The notes under the pieces: model-generated | Databases searched by the model: none | What the model was told of the DNA's origin: nothing | What the model saw: the letters and a program-made list of their open reading frames with translations, nothing else | Part shown: positions 33,312 to 41,994 of the stretch, in pieces | How the letters are laid out: every line of letters starts with the position of its first letter | Position numbering within the stretch: position 1 is the first letter of the stretch | Assembly (NCBI GenBank): GCA_945919795.1 | Contig: CAMEJJ010000003.1 | Span: forward strand, 155,057 to 219,056 | Origin: an uncultured Lachnospiraceae bacterium | GTDB lineage: Bacteria; Bacillota; Clostridia; Lachnospirales; Lachnospiraceae | Direction of reading: 5' to 3' | DNA length: 64,000 nt | Position numbers and translations under genes: made by a program

Positions 33312-34331
33312 ATGGCAACCATAAAAGAAATTGCTGAATTAGCAGGCGTTTCCAGAGGAACCGTTGATCGCGTATTGAATAAGCGCGGAGCGGTAAATCC
33401 TAAAACAGAAGCCAAAATTCTGGAAATTGCCAAGGCTTTGGATTATAAACCCAATAAGGCAGGCATTGTTTTGGCCGCTCAAAAAAAGAAATTTAAACTG
33501 GGAGTTGTGATGTTTGGCATCGGAAATCCTTTTTTCGATGATGTCATTTCAGGCATTCAGGAAAAAGAAGAAGAACTTCTTAGCTATAATTGCACTGTTG
33601 TCATCAAACGGATTTCTGCTTTCGGCATTAAAGATCAGATTGATGCCATCAACGAGCTTCTTTCTGAAGAAATAAATGGCTTGGCCATTTCACCCCAAAA
33701 TGACCCTTTGATTGCTGCCAAAATTAATGAATTATATGATTTAGGCATCCCGACTGTGACGTTTAATACGGATATAGCCGGTTCTAAGCGCATTGCCTAT
33801 GTAGGAAGCAACTATTACCGCTGTGGACAGACTGCTGCAGGACTTATGCATCTGATGACAAGCGGAGAGGTCTATGTCGGCATCGTCAGCGGTAATTCTA
33901 ATGTCTTGTGTCACACCGAACGCATCGCCGGATTCCGTTCTTCTTTAAAAGAGTATACAAACATTCACGAAGTTGCATTTTTTGAAAACGATGATGATGA
34001 TTTTGTCAGTTATGATAAGACGACACAGATGTTAAAAGAACATCCCGAAATGAACGCGATTTTCTTTGCAGCAAGCGGTGCATACGGCGGCTGTAAAGCC
34101 GTTCTTGCGGCAAACAGACAGGACAATATGAAAATCATTGCATTTGATAAAATAGAAAAAACCGTTGAGATGATTCAAAACGGTGTCATTGCAGCATCCA
34201 TCTGCCAAAGGCCCCGCATTCAGGGTTCTTTACCTCTTCAACTACTGTTTGAATACCTGACGACGGGAGAAGCTCCCAAAAAAGAATTCCATTATATGGA
34301 AGCGGAAATCAGAATTAAAGAAAATATATAG
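33312..34331 (+). CDS. LacI-family transcriptional regulator of the pentose locus
   Basis: 339-aa DNA-binding regulator. N-terminal helix-turn-helix TIKEIAELAGVSRGTVDRVLNKRGAVNPKTEAKILEIAKAL (about residues 3-45) and a periplasmic-binding-type sugar-sensing domain (about 60-330) with FKLGVVMFGIGNPFFDDVISGI, GIPTVTFNTDI and GYRFS-like contacts replaced by YVGSNYYRCGQTAAGLM. Ribosome site GCAGGAGG. Divergent from xylB; likely represses it (and itself) until a pentose or derivative binds. Effector not determined. Confidence 0.93.
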   Translation: MATIKEIAELAGVSRGTVDRVLNKRGAVNPKTEAKILEIAKALDYKPNKAGIVLAAQKKKFKLGVVMFGIGNPFFDDVISGIQEKEEELLSYNCTVVIKRISAFGIKDQIDAINELLSEEINGLAISPQNDPLIAAKINELYDLGIPTVTFNTDIAGSKRIAYVGSNYYRCGQTAAGLMHLMTSGEVYVGIVSGNSNVLCHTERIAGFRSSLKEYTNIHEVAFFENDDDDFVSYDKTTQMLKEHPEMNAIFFAASGAYGGCKAVLAANRQDNMKIIAFDKIEKTVEMIQNGVIAASICQRPRIQGSLPLQLLFEYLTTGEAPKKEFHYMEAEIRIKENI

Positions 34332-34338
34332 ATTTACT

Positions 34339-34689
34339 CCCTTTTCGGATTTGTGTTCCCAATATATATCTTTGCCCGCCGGCTTTTACGAGGTTTTGCG
34401 ACTTTCTTAGCGGCATGGCGAACAAAAAGGAATGCCCGGTTTCAACTGTCTGAAGACGAAGTCTGAGTTTTGAAACCGGGCATTTAATCATATTTTGTGA
34501 GCATGCCGCTTAGAAAGGCTAAAAACCGAAGTACGAGGCGGCAAAGATATATATTTCTGTAAGGACCACTTGCATCCCACAAAGATTGCGAACTTTGTGA
34601 GAAACGCGGCAGAGCGTCTGCAAAATCGGTCTGCAAGAACAATATATTCGCATTTTATGTGATATTTCAGAGAACACAAATCCGAAAAG
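34339..34689. repeat. Large palindromic element C, copy 1 (interrupted)
   Basis: Left end CCCTTTTCGGATTTGTGTTC and right end GAACACAAATCCGAAAAG match the ends of the 238-bp copy at 43628-43865, as do the inner parts (GCCGGCTTTTACGAGG, CTTTCTTAGCGGCATG, and the inner hairpin GCCCGGTTTCAA/TTGAAACCGGGC). The right arm contains about 115 extra bases (34556-34671) that copy 2 lacks. It directly follows the LacI gene and abuts the SRP RNA. Confidence 0.85.
34556..34671. mobile_element. 115-bp insertion inside the right arm of element C copy 1
   Basis: Absent from the copy at 43628-43865. It contains CACAAAG/CTTTGTG as a hairpin, and short direct repeats ATATTTC occur near both junctions, as expected for a small inserted element; too short to encode a protein. 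Confidence 0.4.
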
Positions 34690-34701
34690 AGACTAAATTA
34701 T

Positions 34702-34970
34702 AAAACCGTGCGTCCGGCTTCGAATCGCATCCCTATGCGTTACCTCTACAGTTAACTCAACCCAGGCACCCTCACGGCACATGGAAGATTCCCCTTAGTG
34801 CTGCTGTATTCCTACCCTGACACGGTTCGAAGATTTCCATTGCGTAAGACCCAGATATCAACGCCACTTATAGAGGGCAGCCATAAAAACGCTAAACCCT
34901 CGGCCGGACATCACCCCTGCTAAAGCGGATTGCAGGTACAAGGCACCGCTACTGCCCCGGCTGCACGGTA
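34702..34970 (-). ncRNA. ffs: Signal recognition particle RNA (large bacterial form)
   Basis: Minus-strand transcript of about 269 nt. The ends pair: CCGTGCAGCCGG at the 5' end (34968 downward) with CCGGACGCACGG at the 3' end (about 34717-34706). The 5' Alu domain has GTGCCTTGTACCTGCAATCC and GCAGGGGTGATGTCC. The SRP core (helix 8) has GTGTCAGGGTAGGAATACAG then CAGCACTAAGG, the Ffh-binding hairpin. It acts with Ffh to target proteins to the membrane. Placed next to tadA, as commonly seen in Firmicutes. A T-run (TTTTATAATTT) ends it. Confidence 0.95.
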
Positions 34971-34976
34971 AGTCTT

Positions 34977-35005
34977 AGTATACTTTGTTTTTATCCAAAA
35001 GTCAA
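34977..35005 (-). promoter_or_regulatory. Promoter of the SRP RNA
   Basis: On the minus strand TTGACT (35005-35000), 17-bp spacer, TATACT (34982-34977); the RNA begins about 7 nt later. Lies directly after the tadA stop. Confidence 0.85.
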
Positions 35006-35014
35006 TGAATGAGG

Positions 35015-35683
35015 TTATCGCAATTTTCTAAAAAAAGCTTTCAGTAAATCTGAACATTCTTCCTTCAAGATGCCGGTCACCAATTCCACCTGATGATTAA
35101 ACTCTTTCATTTGTAAAATATTCAAAATCGATCCGGCACAACCGGCTTTTGGATTCATACTCCCTACCACAACCCTTTTTATCCTTGCCTGAACGATAGC
35201 ACCTGCGCACATCTGGCAGGGCTCCAATGTGACATACAGTGTACAATCTTCTAATCTCCAGTCATTCAATTTCCGGCTCGCCTTGCGAATTGCGGAAATT
35301 TCTGCATGAGACAATGTACTATGATCTGTATTTCTCCGGTTGTATCCTCTGGATATAATCACATCATCCTTTACAATCACGCAGCCGATAGGAACCTCAT
35401 TTAACACAGCCGCTTTCTTTGCCTGTCTGATGGCTTCTTTCATATAATAGATATCCCTATTATATTGAGCTTTTTCTTCTTCCTGTTGCACTTTTAATAA
35501 TTCCACTTTTTTCTGTAAGCGGGACAGTCTCCTTCTTTCTGATTTTGTCAACTCAGACTTTTCTTGCAACTCTAAGATTTGTTTTGATATTGTATCCATT
35601 TCTGTCTTCAATTCTGACAACAAATCATTTTTCGATATCATTTTTTTGTCGGATTGCATTTCTTTATCTGACATCTTCTGCAT
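35015..35683 (-). CDS. tadA: tRNA adenosine(34) deaminase TadA with long N-terminal extension
   Basis: 222-aa protein. The C-terminal 150 residues are a standard TadA: IYYMKEAIRQAKKAAVLNEVPIGCVIV, catalytic HAE (LSHAEISAI) and zinc/active-site PCQMCAGAI, GSMNPKAGCAGS. It converts A34 to inosine in the tRNA-Arg anticodon. The first 70 or so residues are a charged coiled-coil-like segment (TISKQILELQEKSELTKSER, RRLSRLQKKVELLKVQQEEE) not present in typical 150-160-aa TadA. The start overlaps the previous stop (TAATG). The internal ATG before YMKEAIRQ might be an alternative start, but I see no strong site for it. Confidence 0.93.
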   Translation of the reverse strand: MQKMSDKEMQSDKKMISKNDLLSELKTEMDTISKQILELQEKSELTKSERRRLSRLQKKVELLKVQQEEEKAQYNRDIYYMKEAIRQAKKAAVLNEVPIGCVIVKDDVIISRGYNRRNTDHSTLSHAEISAIRKASRKLNDWRLEDCTLYVTLEPCQMCAGAIVQARIKRVVVGSMNPKAGCAGSILNILQMKEFNHQVELVTGILKEECSDLLKAFFRKLR

Positions 35684-36558
35684 TATCCTTTCGTGAAATA
35701 ATAACCAAACGTTCCTGTTTGTATTTTTTCCTTTCCGGCAGGCTCAAAATCAGGAAATCCAAACATCGCAGCTACCATTTGTTCTCTTTCATAATAATTC
35801 CCCGGTACTCCCAGCCGGCTCTCACCGTTTCTTTCATCCAGAACCAAATGTCCGTAATTATAGTATCCGTGAAGGAGAAAACTGTTGTGCAAATAAGAGC
35901 GAAACAACATTTCTTCTTCTAAAACACCCAGTTCTATTATTTTACGAAATCCGGTTTGTAATTCTTCCGGTTCATCGCAAAAATCCGGTTCATCAAACGA
36001 ATCATATTCCGGTTCTCTGCGATTTTGCTGCTCTGTCTGCCTTTCCGGTTCTCTACCGTTTTGTAACTCTATCTGTTGTTTCGATTCTTCGGTATTCTGC
36101 CGTTTTTCCGATTGCACCGGTTCTATGTATGTTTTTTGTTCTTTAGCCTGCTCCGAATTCCTATCTGTATCCTGATTCTCCGTTTTTTCTTCTCTTTGAT
36201 CAAATTCATGTAAAGGACATCCTACTCCTCCGGATACAAAACAGAATTTACCCGCTCTAATGCACAACTCCAGATCTTTCAGGTTTCGCTGTAATAAAGC
36301 AGCCGTATCGGCATCCAAAATTCCCCTTCCTGCCAATGCCTCTTTTAAAAACGCAGAATCCTTTTTGTATAATATTTCTTTTAAAACAGATGTATCTTTA
36401 TGAAAAAAACGGATGATCCAATCATCATATTGTGCAAGCTCTGCAAATGCACTCAAATCCAGATGAGCCGTGGGAACTTTTTCTTTTTCATACACAAACA
36501 GCTTAACTGTCTTTTTCTTTTTGCTTTCTTTTCCATCCAGATACCAAACCTTTTTCAA
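35683..36558 (-). CDS. Hypothetical protein with DUF6128-like C-terminus
   Basis: 291 aa from a TTG start at 36558, chosen because GAGAGGTGGG lies just upstream; the ATG at 36585 has no site. N-terminal domain about residues 1-120 (KKVWYLDGKESKKKKTVKLFVYE, then IRAGKFCFVSGGVG), a hydrophilic middle (about 125-205) with imperfect repeats (ELQNGREPERQ, EQQNRREPEYD), and a C-terminal domain with HNSFLLHGYYNYGHLVLDER and MVAAMFGFPDFEPA, GTFGYYFT. From memory this C-terminal pattern is a Lachnospiraceae DUF (probably DUF6128); function unknown. Translationally coupled to tadA. Confidence 0.75.
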   Translation of the reverse strand: MKKVWYLDGKESKKKKTVKLFVYEKEKVPTAHLDLSAFAELAQYDDWIIRFFHKDTSVLKEILYKKDSAFLKEALAGRGILDADTAALLQRNLKDLELCIRAGKFCFVSGGVGCPLHEFDQREEKTENQDTDRNSEQAKEQKTYIEPVQSEKRQNTEESKQQIELQNGREPERQTEQQNRREPEYDSFDEPDFCDEPEELQTGFRKIIELGVLEEEMLFRSYLHNSFLLHGYYNYGHLVLDERNGESRLGVPGNYYEREQMVAAMFGFPDFEPAGKEKIQTGTFGYYFTKG

Positions 36559-36636
36559 AAATATCCCACCTCTCAAAGTTTTCATGAGTCGTTTTACTCA
36601 TTTCATTCTATGATAAGGTGGGACAAATTATGTTTC

Positions 36637-37722
36637 TTAGTATTCCAGATTTTTTAAATATTTCATATAATTAACAACCATAAGTGCTATTTTCAATGTT
36701 AGGGCATCGTCAAACACACGAATATCTAATCCGGTTGCCTTTTGCAACTTTTCCAAACGGTATAACAGGGTGTTTCTGTGCACATACAACTGACGCGCCG
36801 TTTCTGAAACATTTAAACTATTTTCCAAAAACATGTCAATCGTATTGAGTGTTTCTTCGTCCAACTCACTCGGCACGTTTTCACCAAAGATTTCTTCGAC
36901 AAACATCTGGCATAAATTGATTGGGAGCTGATAAATGAGACGTCCGATACCCAAAGTATTATATGCCACCACATCTTTATCCGCATAGAAAATTTTACCG
37001 ACATCCAAAGCCATTTTTGCCTCTTTATAGCTCTTAGACACATCTTTCAATTCCGAAACGATGGTACCGTAAGCAATCTTTCCGTTAACCATGATTTCTG
37101 TATTGAGCATTCCCTTTATGGTCAAAGAGATATCCATCAGGTCATCATAATCTTCATCCGGTTCTAGCTGCTTAATCACAATCAGATTGTGTTCGTCTAC
37201 AGAAGTAACAAAGTCTCCCGACTGCTGGGAAAACATATTCTTTAGCATTTCCTGAATGCCGTTGTCACATTCCTTTTGAACCTCCACCAAAATGACTACT
37301 CGTCTGACAGAAATATCCAGATGGAGCTTCTTGGCGCGATTATAAACATCCACCAGCAACAGATTATCCAGAAGAAGATTTTGAAAGAAATTGTTTTTAT
37401 CAATCTTTTCCCGGTAAGCAACCAATAGGCTCTGTAATTGTTTTACGGCAATTCTGGCAATCACAATATGATCTGCCAAATCCTTGCAGACAACCACATA
37501 AGTTACTTCATCCTCATGAATGACTTTCATATAATGATAACCACCTATGGTCTGAGATTCTGCCTCGGAATCCACAAATTTATTAATTGCATCCAATGAG
37601 AAATCCTTTTTATCACCCGTAGATGCAATCAGCAATCCTGCGCTGTCTATCACCGTCAGATCAATTTTTGTAATTTCTTTTAAATCTTCAATACAGGTCT
37701 GTATTACTTGTGTTGATAACAA
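36637..37722 (-). CDS. PucR/CdaR-family transcriptional regulator
   Basis: 361-aa regulator of the sugar-diacid-type family. N-terminal sensory domain (about residues 1-130, MLSTQVIQTCIEDLKEITKIDLTVIDSAGLLIAST), a middle GGDEF-like regulatory region, and a C-terminal PucR helix-turn-helix (about 300-357) with SLNVSETARQLYVHRNTLLYRLEKLQKATGLDIR. DNA-binding, cytosolic; its target is not evident. Its upstream region (37723-37996) carries a family A box and the 113-bp hairpin element; no promoter is clear. Confidence 0.9.
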   Translation of the reverse strand: MLSTQVIQTCIEDLKEITKIDLTVIDSAGLLIASTGDKKDFSLDAINKFVDSEAESQTIGGYHYMKVIHEDEVTYVVVCKDLADHIVIARIAVKQLQSLLVAYREKIDKNNFFQNLLLDNLLLVDVYNRAKKLHLDISVRRVVILVEVQKECDNGIQEMLKNMFSQQSGDFVTSVDEHNLIVIKQLEPDEDYDDLMDISLTIKGMLNTEIMVNGKIAYGTIVSELKDVSKSYKEAKMALDVGKIFYADKDVVAYNTLGIGRLIYQLPINLCQMFVEEIFGENVPSELDEETLNTIDMFLENSLNVSETARQLYVHRNTLLYRLEKLQKATGLDIRVFDDALTLKIALMVVNYMKYLKNLEY

Positions 37723-37803
37723 ATACTCACGTCCTTTTCTTCATAATATGATATAGGTGCCAAACCGAAATCCATATATCGATGAGCGACAACGTTTACT
37801 TTA

Positions 37804-37828
37804 TGCCCCCAACATCACGATATTATAA
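37804..37828 (+). repeat. Short box, family A (half copy)
   Basis: TTTATGCCCCCAACATCACG then ATATTAT, compared with TTTTGACCCCAACATCATAATATTAT in the 6815 copy; about 80 bp upstream of the PucR-type regulator, in reverse orientation to that gene. Confidence 0.5.
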
Positions 37829-37832
37829 CTAA

Positions 37833-37945
37833 CTAGTACAATGGTTTCTAAATTGCTATACCATTTACAAAGACTATTTTTCTCATATGCCATCGGAAAA
37901 ATAGTCAAGTAATATGGTGTAGTTAATTTAAAACCATTGTACTAG
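37833..37945. mobile_element. 113-bp MITE-like inverted-repeat element
   Basis: About 50-bp arms, CTAGTACAATGGTTTCTAAA... and the reverse complement of ...TTTAAAACCATTGTACTAG, nearly identical, around a short loop (TCATATGCCATCG) with inner GACTATTTTTC/GAAAAATAGTC. No ORF. It sits directly between the PucR-type gene and the terminator of the ABC ATPase gene. One arm has a relative at 5816-5862. Confidence 0.7.
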
Positions 37946-37947
37946 AA

Positions 37948-37975
37948 AAGGGAGATACTTAAACGTATCTCCCTT
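37948..37975 (-). terminator. Terminator of the MsmK-type ATPase gene
   Basis: Perfect 11-bp stem AAGGGAGATAC/GTATCTCCCTT with TTAAAC loop; TTTTC follows on the minus strand. Confidence 0.85.
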
Positions 37976-37996
37976 AATTGTTTTAGGAATAAGAAA

Positions 37997-39109
37997 CTAG
38001 TTTGTGATAACCATTTCAGTTTCTTTATCGAAGATGTGGATCTTCTCAACATCGATAGCGAATTTAACAACATCGCCAGGTCTTGCTGTTGTACGAGGAT
38101 CAACTCTTGCGGTCATAGGGAACTCTTCAAGATCGAAGTATAAGTAAACTTCTGCACCAAGTAATTCGTATACTCTTACAGTTGATTCAAATGTACTCTG
38201 AGGAGAAGCCTCAACCATCATTTCTGAATCATATACATCTTCAGGACGGATACCAAATGTAACGGTTCTTCCGTTGTAACCGCCTTCGATTAATTTTTTA
38301 GATTTAGCAGGAGGTAACGGAATGAAGTGACCAGCTACTTTTAATACTGCTGTATCATCAACAACTTCTACAACTGCATCTAAGAAGTTCATCTGAGGTG
38401 AACCCATGAAACCAGCTACGAATAAGTTTGCGGGTTTCTCATATAAGTTCTGAGGTGTATCAACCTGCTGGATAATACCATCTTTCATAACTACGATTCT
38501 GGTACCAAGTGTCATAGCTTCTGTCTGGTCATGTGTAACGTAGATGATGGTTGTACCTAATCTCTGATGTAATTTTGCAATCTCAATACGCATCTGTACA
38601 CGTAATTTAGCATCCAAGTTTGATAAAGGCTCATCCATCAAGAATACTTTAGGATTACGCACGATAGCACGACCCATAGCAACACGCTGTCTCTGACCAC
38701 CTGATAAAGCCTTCGGTTTACGATCAAGAAGGGGAGTTAAGTCAAGAATCTTAGCTGCCTCATTAACCATTTTATCGATTTCTTCTTTCGGAACCTTTCT
38801 CAATTTAAGACCGAATGCCATATTGTCACGAACGGTCATATGAGGATACAAAGCGTAGCTCTGGAATACCATTGCGATATCTCTGTCCTTAGGTTCTACA
38901 TCGTTGACCATTTTGTCACCGATCCATAATTCACCAGATGAAATATCTTCCAGACCAGCGATCATACGAAGGGTAGTAGATTTACCACAACCTGAAGGTC
39001 CTACGAAGATAATAAACTCCTGGTCATCGATTTCAAGATTGAAATCTTTAACTGCTTCAAATCCGTTAGGATATACTTTGCAGACATTTTTTAATGATAA
39101 GTTTGCCAT
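37997..39109 (-). CDS. Sugar ABC transporter ATPase (MsmK/UgpC type), stand-alone
   Basis: 370-aa ATPase. Walker A GPSGCGKSTTLRMIAGL (about residues 37-53), signature LSGGQRQRVAMGRAIVRNP, Walker B VFLMDEPLSNLDAK, switch His in YVTHDQTEA, and a C-terminal OB-type regulatory domain (about 240-370: FGIRPEDVYDS). No permease or binding protein nearby, as is usual for an MsmK that powers several sugar importers in Gram-positive bacteria. Strong site AGGAGG and optimal-looking codon choice suggest high expression. Confidence 0.93.
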   Translation of the reverse strand: MANLSLKNVCKVYPNGFEAVKDFNLEIDDQEFIIFVGPSGCGKSTTLRMIAGLEDISSGELWIGDKMVNDVEPKDRDIAMVFQSYALYPHMTVRDNMAFGLKLRKVPKEEIDKMVNEAAKILDLTPLLDRKPKALSGGQRQRVAMGRAIVRNPKVFLMDEPLSNLDAKLRVQMRIEIAKLHQRLGTTIIYVTHDQTEAMTLGTRIVVMKDGIIQQVDTPQNLYEKPANLFVAGFMGSPQMNFLDAVVEVVDDTAVLKVAGHFIPLPPAKSKKLIEGGYNGRTVTFGIRPEDVYDSEMMVEASPQSTFESTVRVYELLGAEVYLYFDLEEFPMTARVDPRTTARPGDVVKFAIDVEKIHIFDKETEMVITN

Positions 39110-39222
39110 TTATTTTTTCCTCCTAATTATGTTTCATCACACGGCCTTGCGCCTATGTACTTAGTATAAGGGATGGCCTATTTTTTGCCTATGCCACTAT
39201 TACACAAAGAATTATTTTGAAT

Positions 39223-40692
39223 TTATACATTTTGCCCAAACCCCTCAGGGTCCTTATAAAATGCCAGTTGGTTCTTTCCCCTGTGCTTTGCTTTGTACAG
39301 TGCCTCATCCGCCTGTTTGTATAATGTTTCAAAAGTATTGCCATCTCTTCCAAAGATGGCGCATCCGATACTGGAAGTCACAGAATATTTGGTATAGGTA
39401 CCCACTTGTAAGCCCTTGAAAAAGTTCTCTAATTTCTTTGCTTCACGGATAATATATTGATCCTCGGTAACATGTTTTAGAAGAATAATGAATTCATCTC
39501 CACCGGCTCTTCCAATAATATCAGATGCCCGAAACTGCTGTCTTAGGCCCTGTCCGATTTCACGAAGTACCTCGTCTCCGAACGCATGTCCCATCGTATC
39601 GTTAATTTTCTTGAAGTTATCAATATCGAGTACAAATAAAAGGCTTTGCGAATCCGGATTTTCCTCAAAATACTCTTTGATTTTTCTTTCGGTCGTGACT
39701 TTGTTGTACAATCCGGTCAGCTGATCCGTTTCTGCCAGATGAAGAAGTCCGTCGCTTTTTCTTTTACCACTCATACGGCTAAGCATATAGTTATAGATGA
39801 CAATTGCCATATAAAGCAGCATGCATCCTAATAACGACAACATCATCAAGAGAACCGTGTGCCTAAACGACTTTAATTCTGTGGCAAAATAAGAATCAGG
39901 CACACCTAAAATCATAAACCAGCCGGATTCTTTTATGTAATGATATGCAACATGTCTGTTACCGTCTTCAAATTGTACCGTCGTGCAACCGGAACGTTGC
40001 TTTTTCAAACTATTGATAATAGAAGATGCATTTCCCTTTGAAGACTCTAAAGTATCAATAAAATTACTGTCACTTTGCAGATAGTCAACATTATTATCTT
40101 GAAAAGAATACACAATCTGACCGTTATTATCCTGCAAAATCAGAAAACTGTCACTACCAAAAGCATAATCCAAAAACAGATCGTCAAAACCGGCTGTATC
40201 ACAGACCACCATAACCGCTTTGGTCACAGAACCATTTTCCATAACCGGTTCTAAAATATAAATCAGGCCTTCTCCTCCATAAAAATAAGTGGGATTTTCT
40301 TTCTTGATTACCCCCGAAAACCCTTTTGCAGGCAGATTCACACCGTTGTTGTTGATATCCTCTCCAACTCCTAACGAGCTGACAATTGCAACATTGACAA
40401 CGTATTTCTGATTTGACAGCATCTCCATCGCCTGATCGGAAGAAATGGCACCTTGTCCCATCATATCCGCAACCAAAGCCATCTGCCCTTCAAGTCTTCC
40501 TAACTGCTCTTCCATATAAGAACTGTATACCTGAACGGCATAGGATACCTTTCCCTGCAATAACTCTGTTGTACCATGCCTTAATTTTGTAGAATATATC
40601 CCAAAAACAGAGATGGTAATCAATACAAATACCGCAATAGGCAATATTCTTGTCAGTAAAAATTTTTTCGTTATCCTTTCTCTTAGTTTCAT
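39223..40692 (-). CDS. Membrane diguanylate cyclase with large extracellular sensor
   Basis: 489-aa protein. Membrane segment about residues 12-30, extracellular domain about 31-275 of double-Cache type (YYGGEGLIYILEPVMENGSVTKAVMVV, GWFMILGVPDSYF), second membrane segment about 282-302, then GGDEF about 320-480 with ETDQLTGLYNKVTTERK, LDIDNFKKINDTMGHAFGD and the active motif GRAGGDEFIILL. Third cyclase in the window. Ribosome site: AAAGGATAACG near 40680. Next to an HD-GYP phosphodiesterase gene, 38 bp away. Confidence 0.93.
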   Translation of the reverse strand: MKLRERITKKFLLTRILPIAVFVLITISVFGIYSTKLRHGTTELLQGKVSYAVQVYSSYMEEQLGRLEGQMALVADMMGQGAISSDQAMEMLSNQKYVVNVAIVSSLGVGEDINNNGVNLPAKGFSGVIKKENPTYFYGGEGLIYILEPVMENGSVTKAVMVVCDTAGFDDLFLDYAFGSDSFLILQDNNGQIVYSFQDNNVDYLQSDSNFIDTLESSKGNASSIINSLKKQRSGCTTVQFEDGNRHVAYHYIKESGWFMILGVPDSYFATELKSFRHTVLLMMLSLLGCMLLYMAIVIYNYMLSRMSGKRKSDGLLHLAETDQLTGLYNKVTTERKIKEYFEENPDSQSLLFVLDIDNFKKINDTMGHAFGDEVLREIGQGLRQQFRASDIIGRAGGDEFIILLKHVTEDQYIIREAKKLENFFKGLQVGTYTKYSVTSSIGCAIFGRDGNTFETLYKQADEALYKAKHRGKNQLAFYKDPEGFGQNV

Positions 40693-40729
40693 TTCCTAAC
40701 CCCAAATTATTATATTATTTAATACCTTT

Positions 40730-41980
40730 TTACATACCGTATTTTTCACATACCTGATGAAACTGCTTTTCCATCTTATGATTCATCTTCAGTATTTCAT
40801 CCGATTCATAATTTACTTTTTGCATAATATCATCATATGACACAATCATAGGTTCCACAATCTGTTTTGTAAAATGATTTAAAGAAACTTCTTTCCGGAG
40901 CGTGGAAATCGCGTCATCTTTTCCTGAAACCTGCTTATAGGAACGCTCATTTATAAGCGCAGTCACTGTATCTGCCACCTGCAGAATCTTCATGGGAAGC
41001 GTCATATCATTTTCTTTTATGCATTGCGGATATCCGCTTCCATCTATCCTTTCATGATGCGCAAGAACAATCCCCAAAACCTCTTCATCCAGTCTGTTTT
41101 TTAATATGTTTTCGGAAATGCCGACATGCGTTCTCATGAGAACGGTCTCATCCGCTGTTAAAGAACGTCTGGCATCGATTATTTCGGTCGGAATTGCAAG
41201 CATTCCCAAATCATGCAACAGTGCACCGTAATACAGTTTTTCAGTGGTCTTTTCATCCAGAAACAACCGCTTTGCAAGTTCTTCACATATACATACGCAT
41301 GTAACACTGTCCACCACCTGATTTTGAGAGCGAAATCCCAGACAATACATGAGCATTTCCATGTATTTCTTTTTCTCCTCATTGGTAAACATGATATAAT
41401 CCATCAGATGATCGAGTTCTTTCTCAAATTCCTCACTGTCGATCTTTTCAAAAATATGATGTTTCTCCTCAGCTCTTTGAAGCAGTTCCAACGAGGATGA
41501 AGAGAATTTGGTATCACGGAACTTTTCAAACAGGGAAAGATCGAATTTTTCTTCCAAAGTCATCCGGTAAATATCTACCTTTTCTGCCAGCGAAAGCAAC
41601 TCGGTTTCTTTGGTATATGTAAAAGGATTATTCTTTAGCTTAGAAGCATCCAGATGATGATACAGCAATACCTTGGACCGTTCCGACATCGGCGATAAAT
41701 ACTTAAAAAACAGATATCCGTATACCGAATGCGACATGACATTTTTTAATTCAAATTGGACAAATTCATCTGAAAGATTGGTTTTATACGCACCAATATC
41801 ATGCAGCGTACCTAGCATAGCCCATTCTGCCAGTTCAAATTTTTCATAACCGCCACTTTCTGACAACAGCTTATAAAATATGTATCCGGTCCTGGAACCG
41901 TGTTTCATGATTTCTCTATCAATGAGTTTGAGTGTATCTCTTGTTAAAAGAAATATATTTTTACTACTGATAAAATCCAT
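40730..41980 (-). CDS. HD-GYP domain phosphodiesterase with tandem HD domains
   Basis: 416-aa protein. Two HD-type regions: the first (about residues 50-130) has LGTLHDIGAYK and HSVYGYLFFKY; the second (about 200-350) is a full HD-GYP with LLHDLGMLAIP, THVGISENIL, HHERIDGSGYPQ and ILQVADTVTALI. HD-GYP proteins degrade c-di-GMP to GMP. Here it is beside a diguanylate cyclase, so the pair may form a local make/break switch. No membrane segment. Ribosome site CCGGAGGAAAA. Confidence 0.92.
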   Translation of the reverse strand: MDFISSKNIFLLTRDTLKLIDREIMKHGSRTGYIFYKLLSESGGYEKFELAEWAMLGTLHDIGAYKTNLSDEFVQFELKNVMSHSVYGYLFFKYLSPMSERSKVLLYHHLDASKLKNNPFTYTKETELLSLAEKVDIYRMTLEEKFDLSLFEKFRDTKFSSSSLELLQRAEEKHHIFEKIDSEEFEKELDHLMDYIMFTNEEKKKYMEMLMYCLGFRSQNQVVDSVTCVCICEELAKRLFLDEKTTEKLYYGALLHDLGMLAIPTEIIDARRSLTADETVLMRTHVGISENILKNRLDEEVLGIVLAHHERIDGSGYPQCIKENDMTLPMKILQVADTVTALINERSYKQVSGKDDAISTLRKEVSLNHFTKQIVEPMIVSYDDIMQKVNYESDEILKMNHKMEKQFHQVCEKYGM

Positions 41981-41994
41981 ACCTTTTCCTCCGG

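Noticed and set aside
34488..34679. 63-aa ORF across element C copy 1
   Set aside because: It lies wholly within the palindromic repeat and its insertion, with no ribosome site; an artefact.
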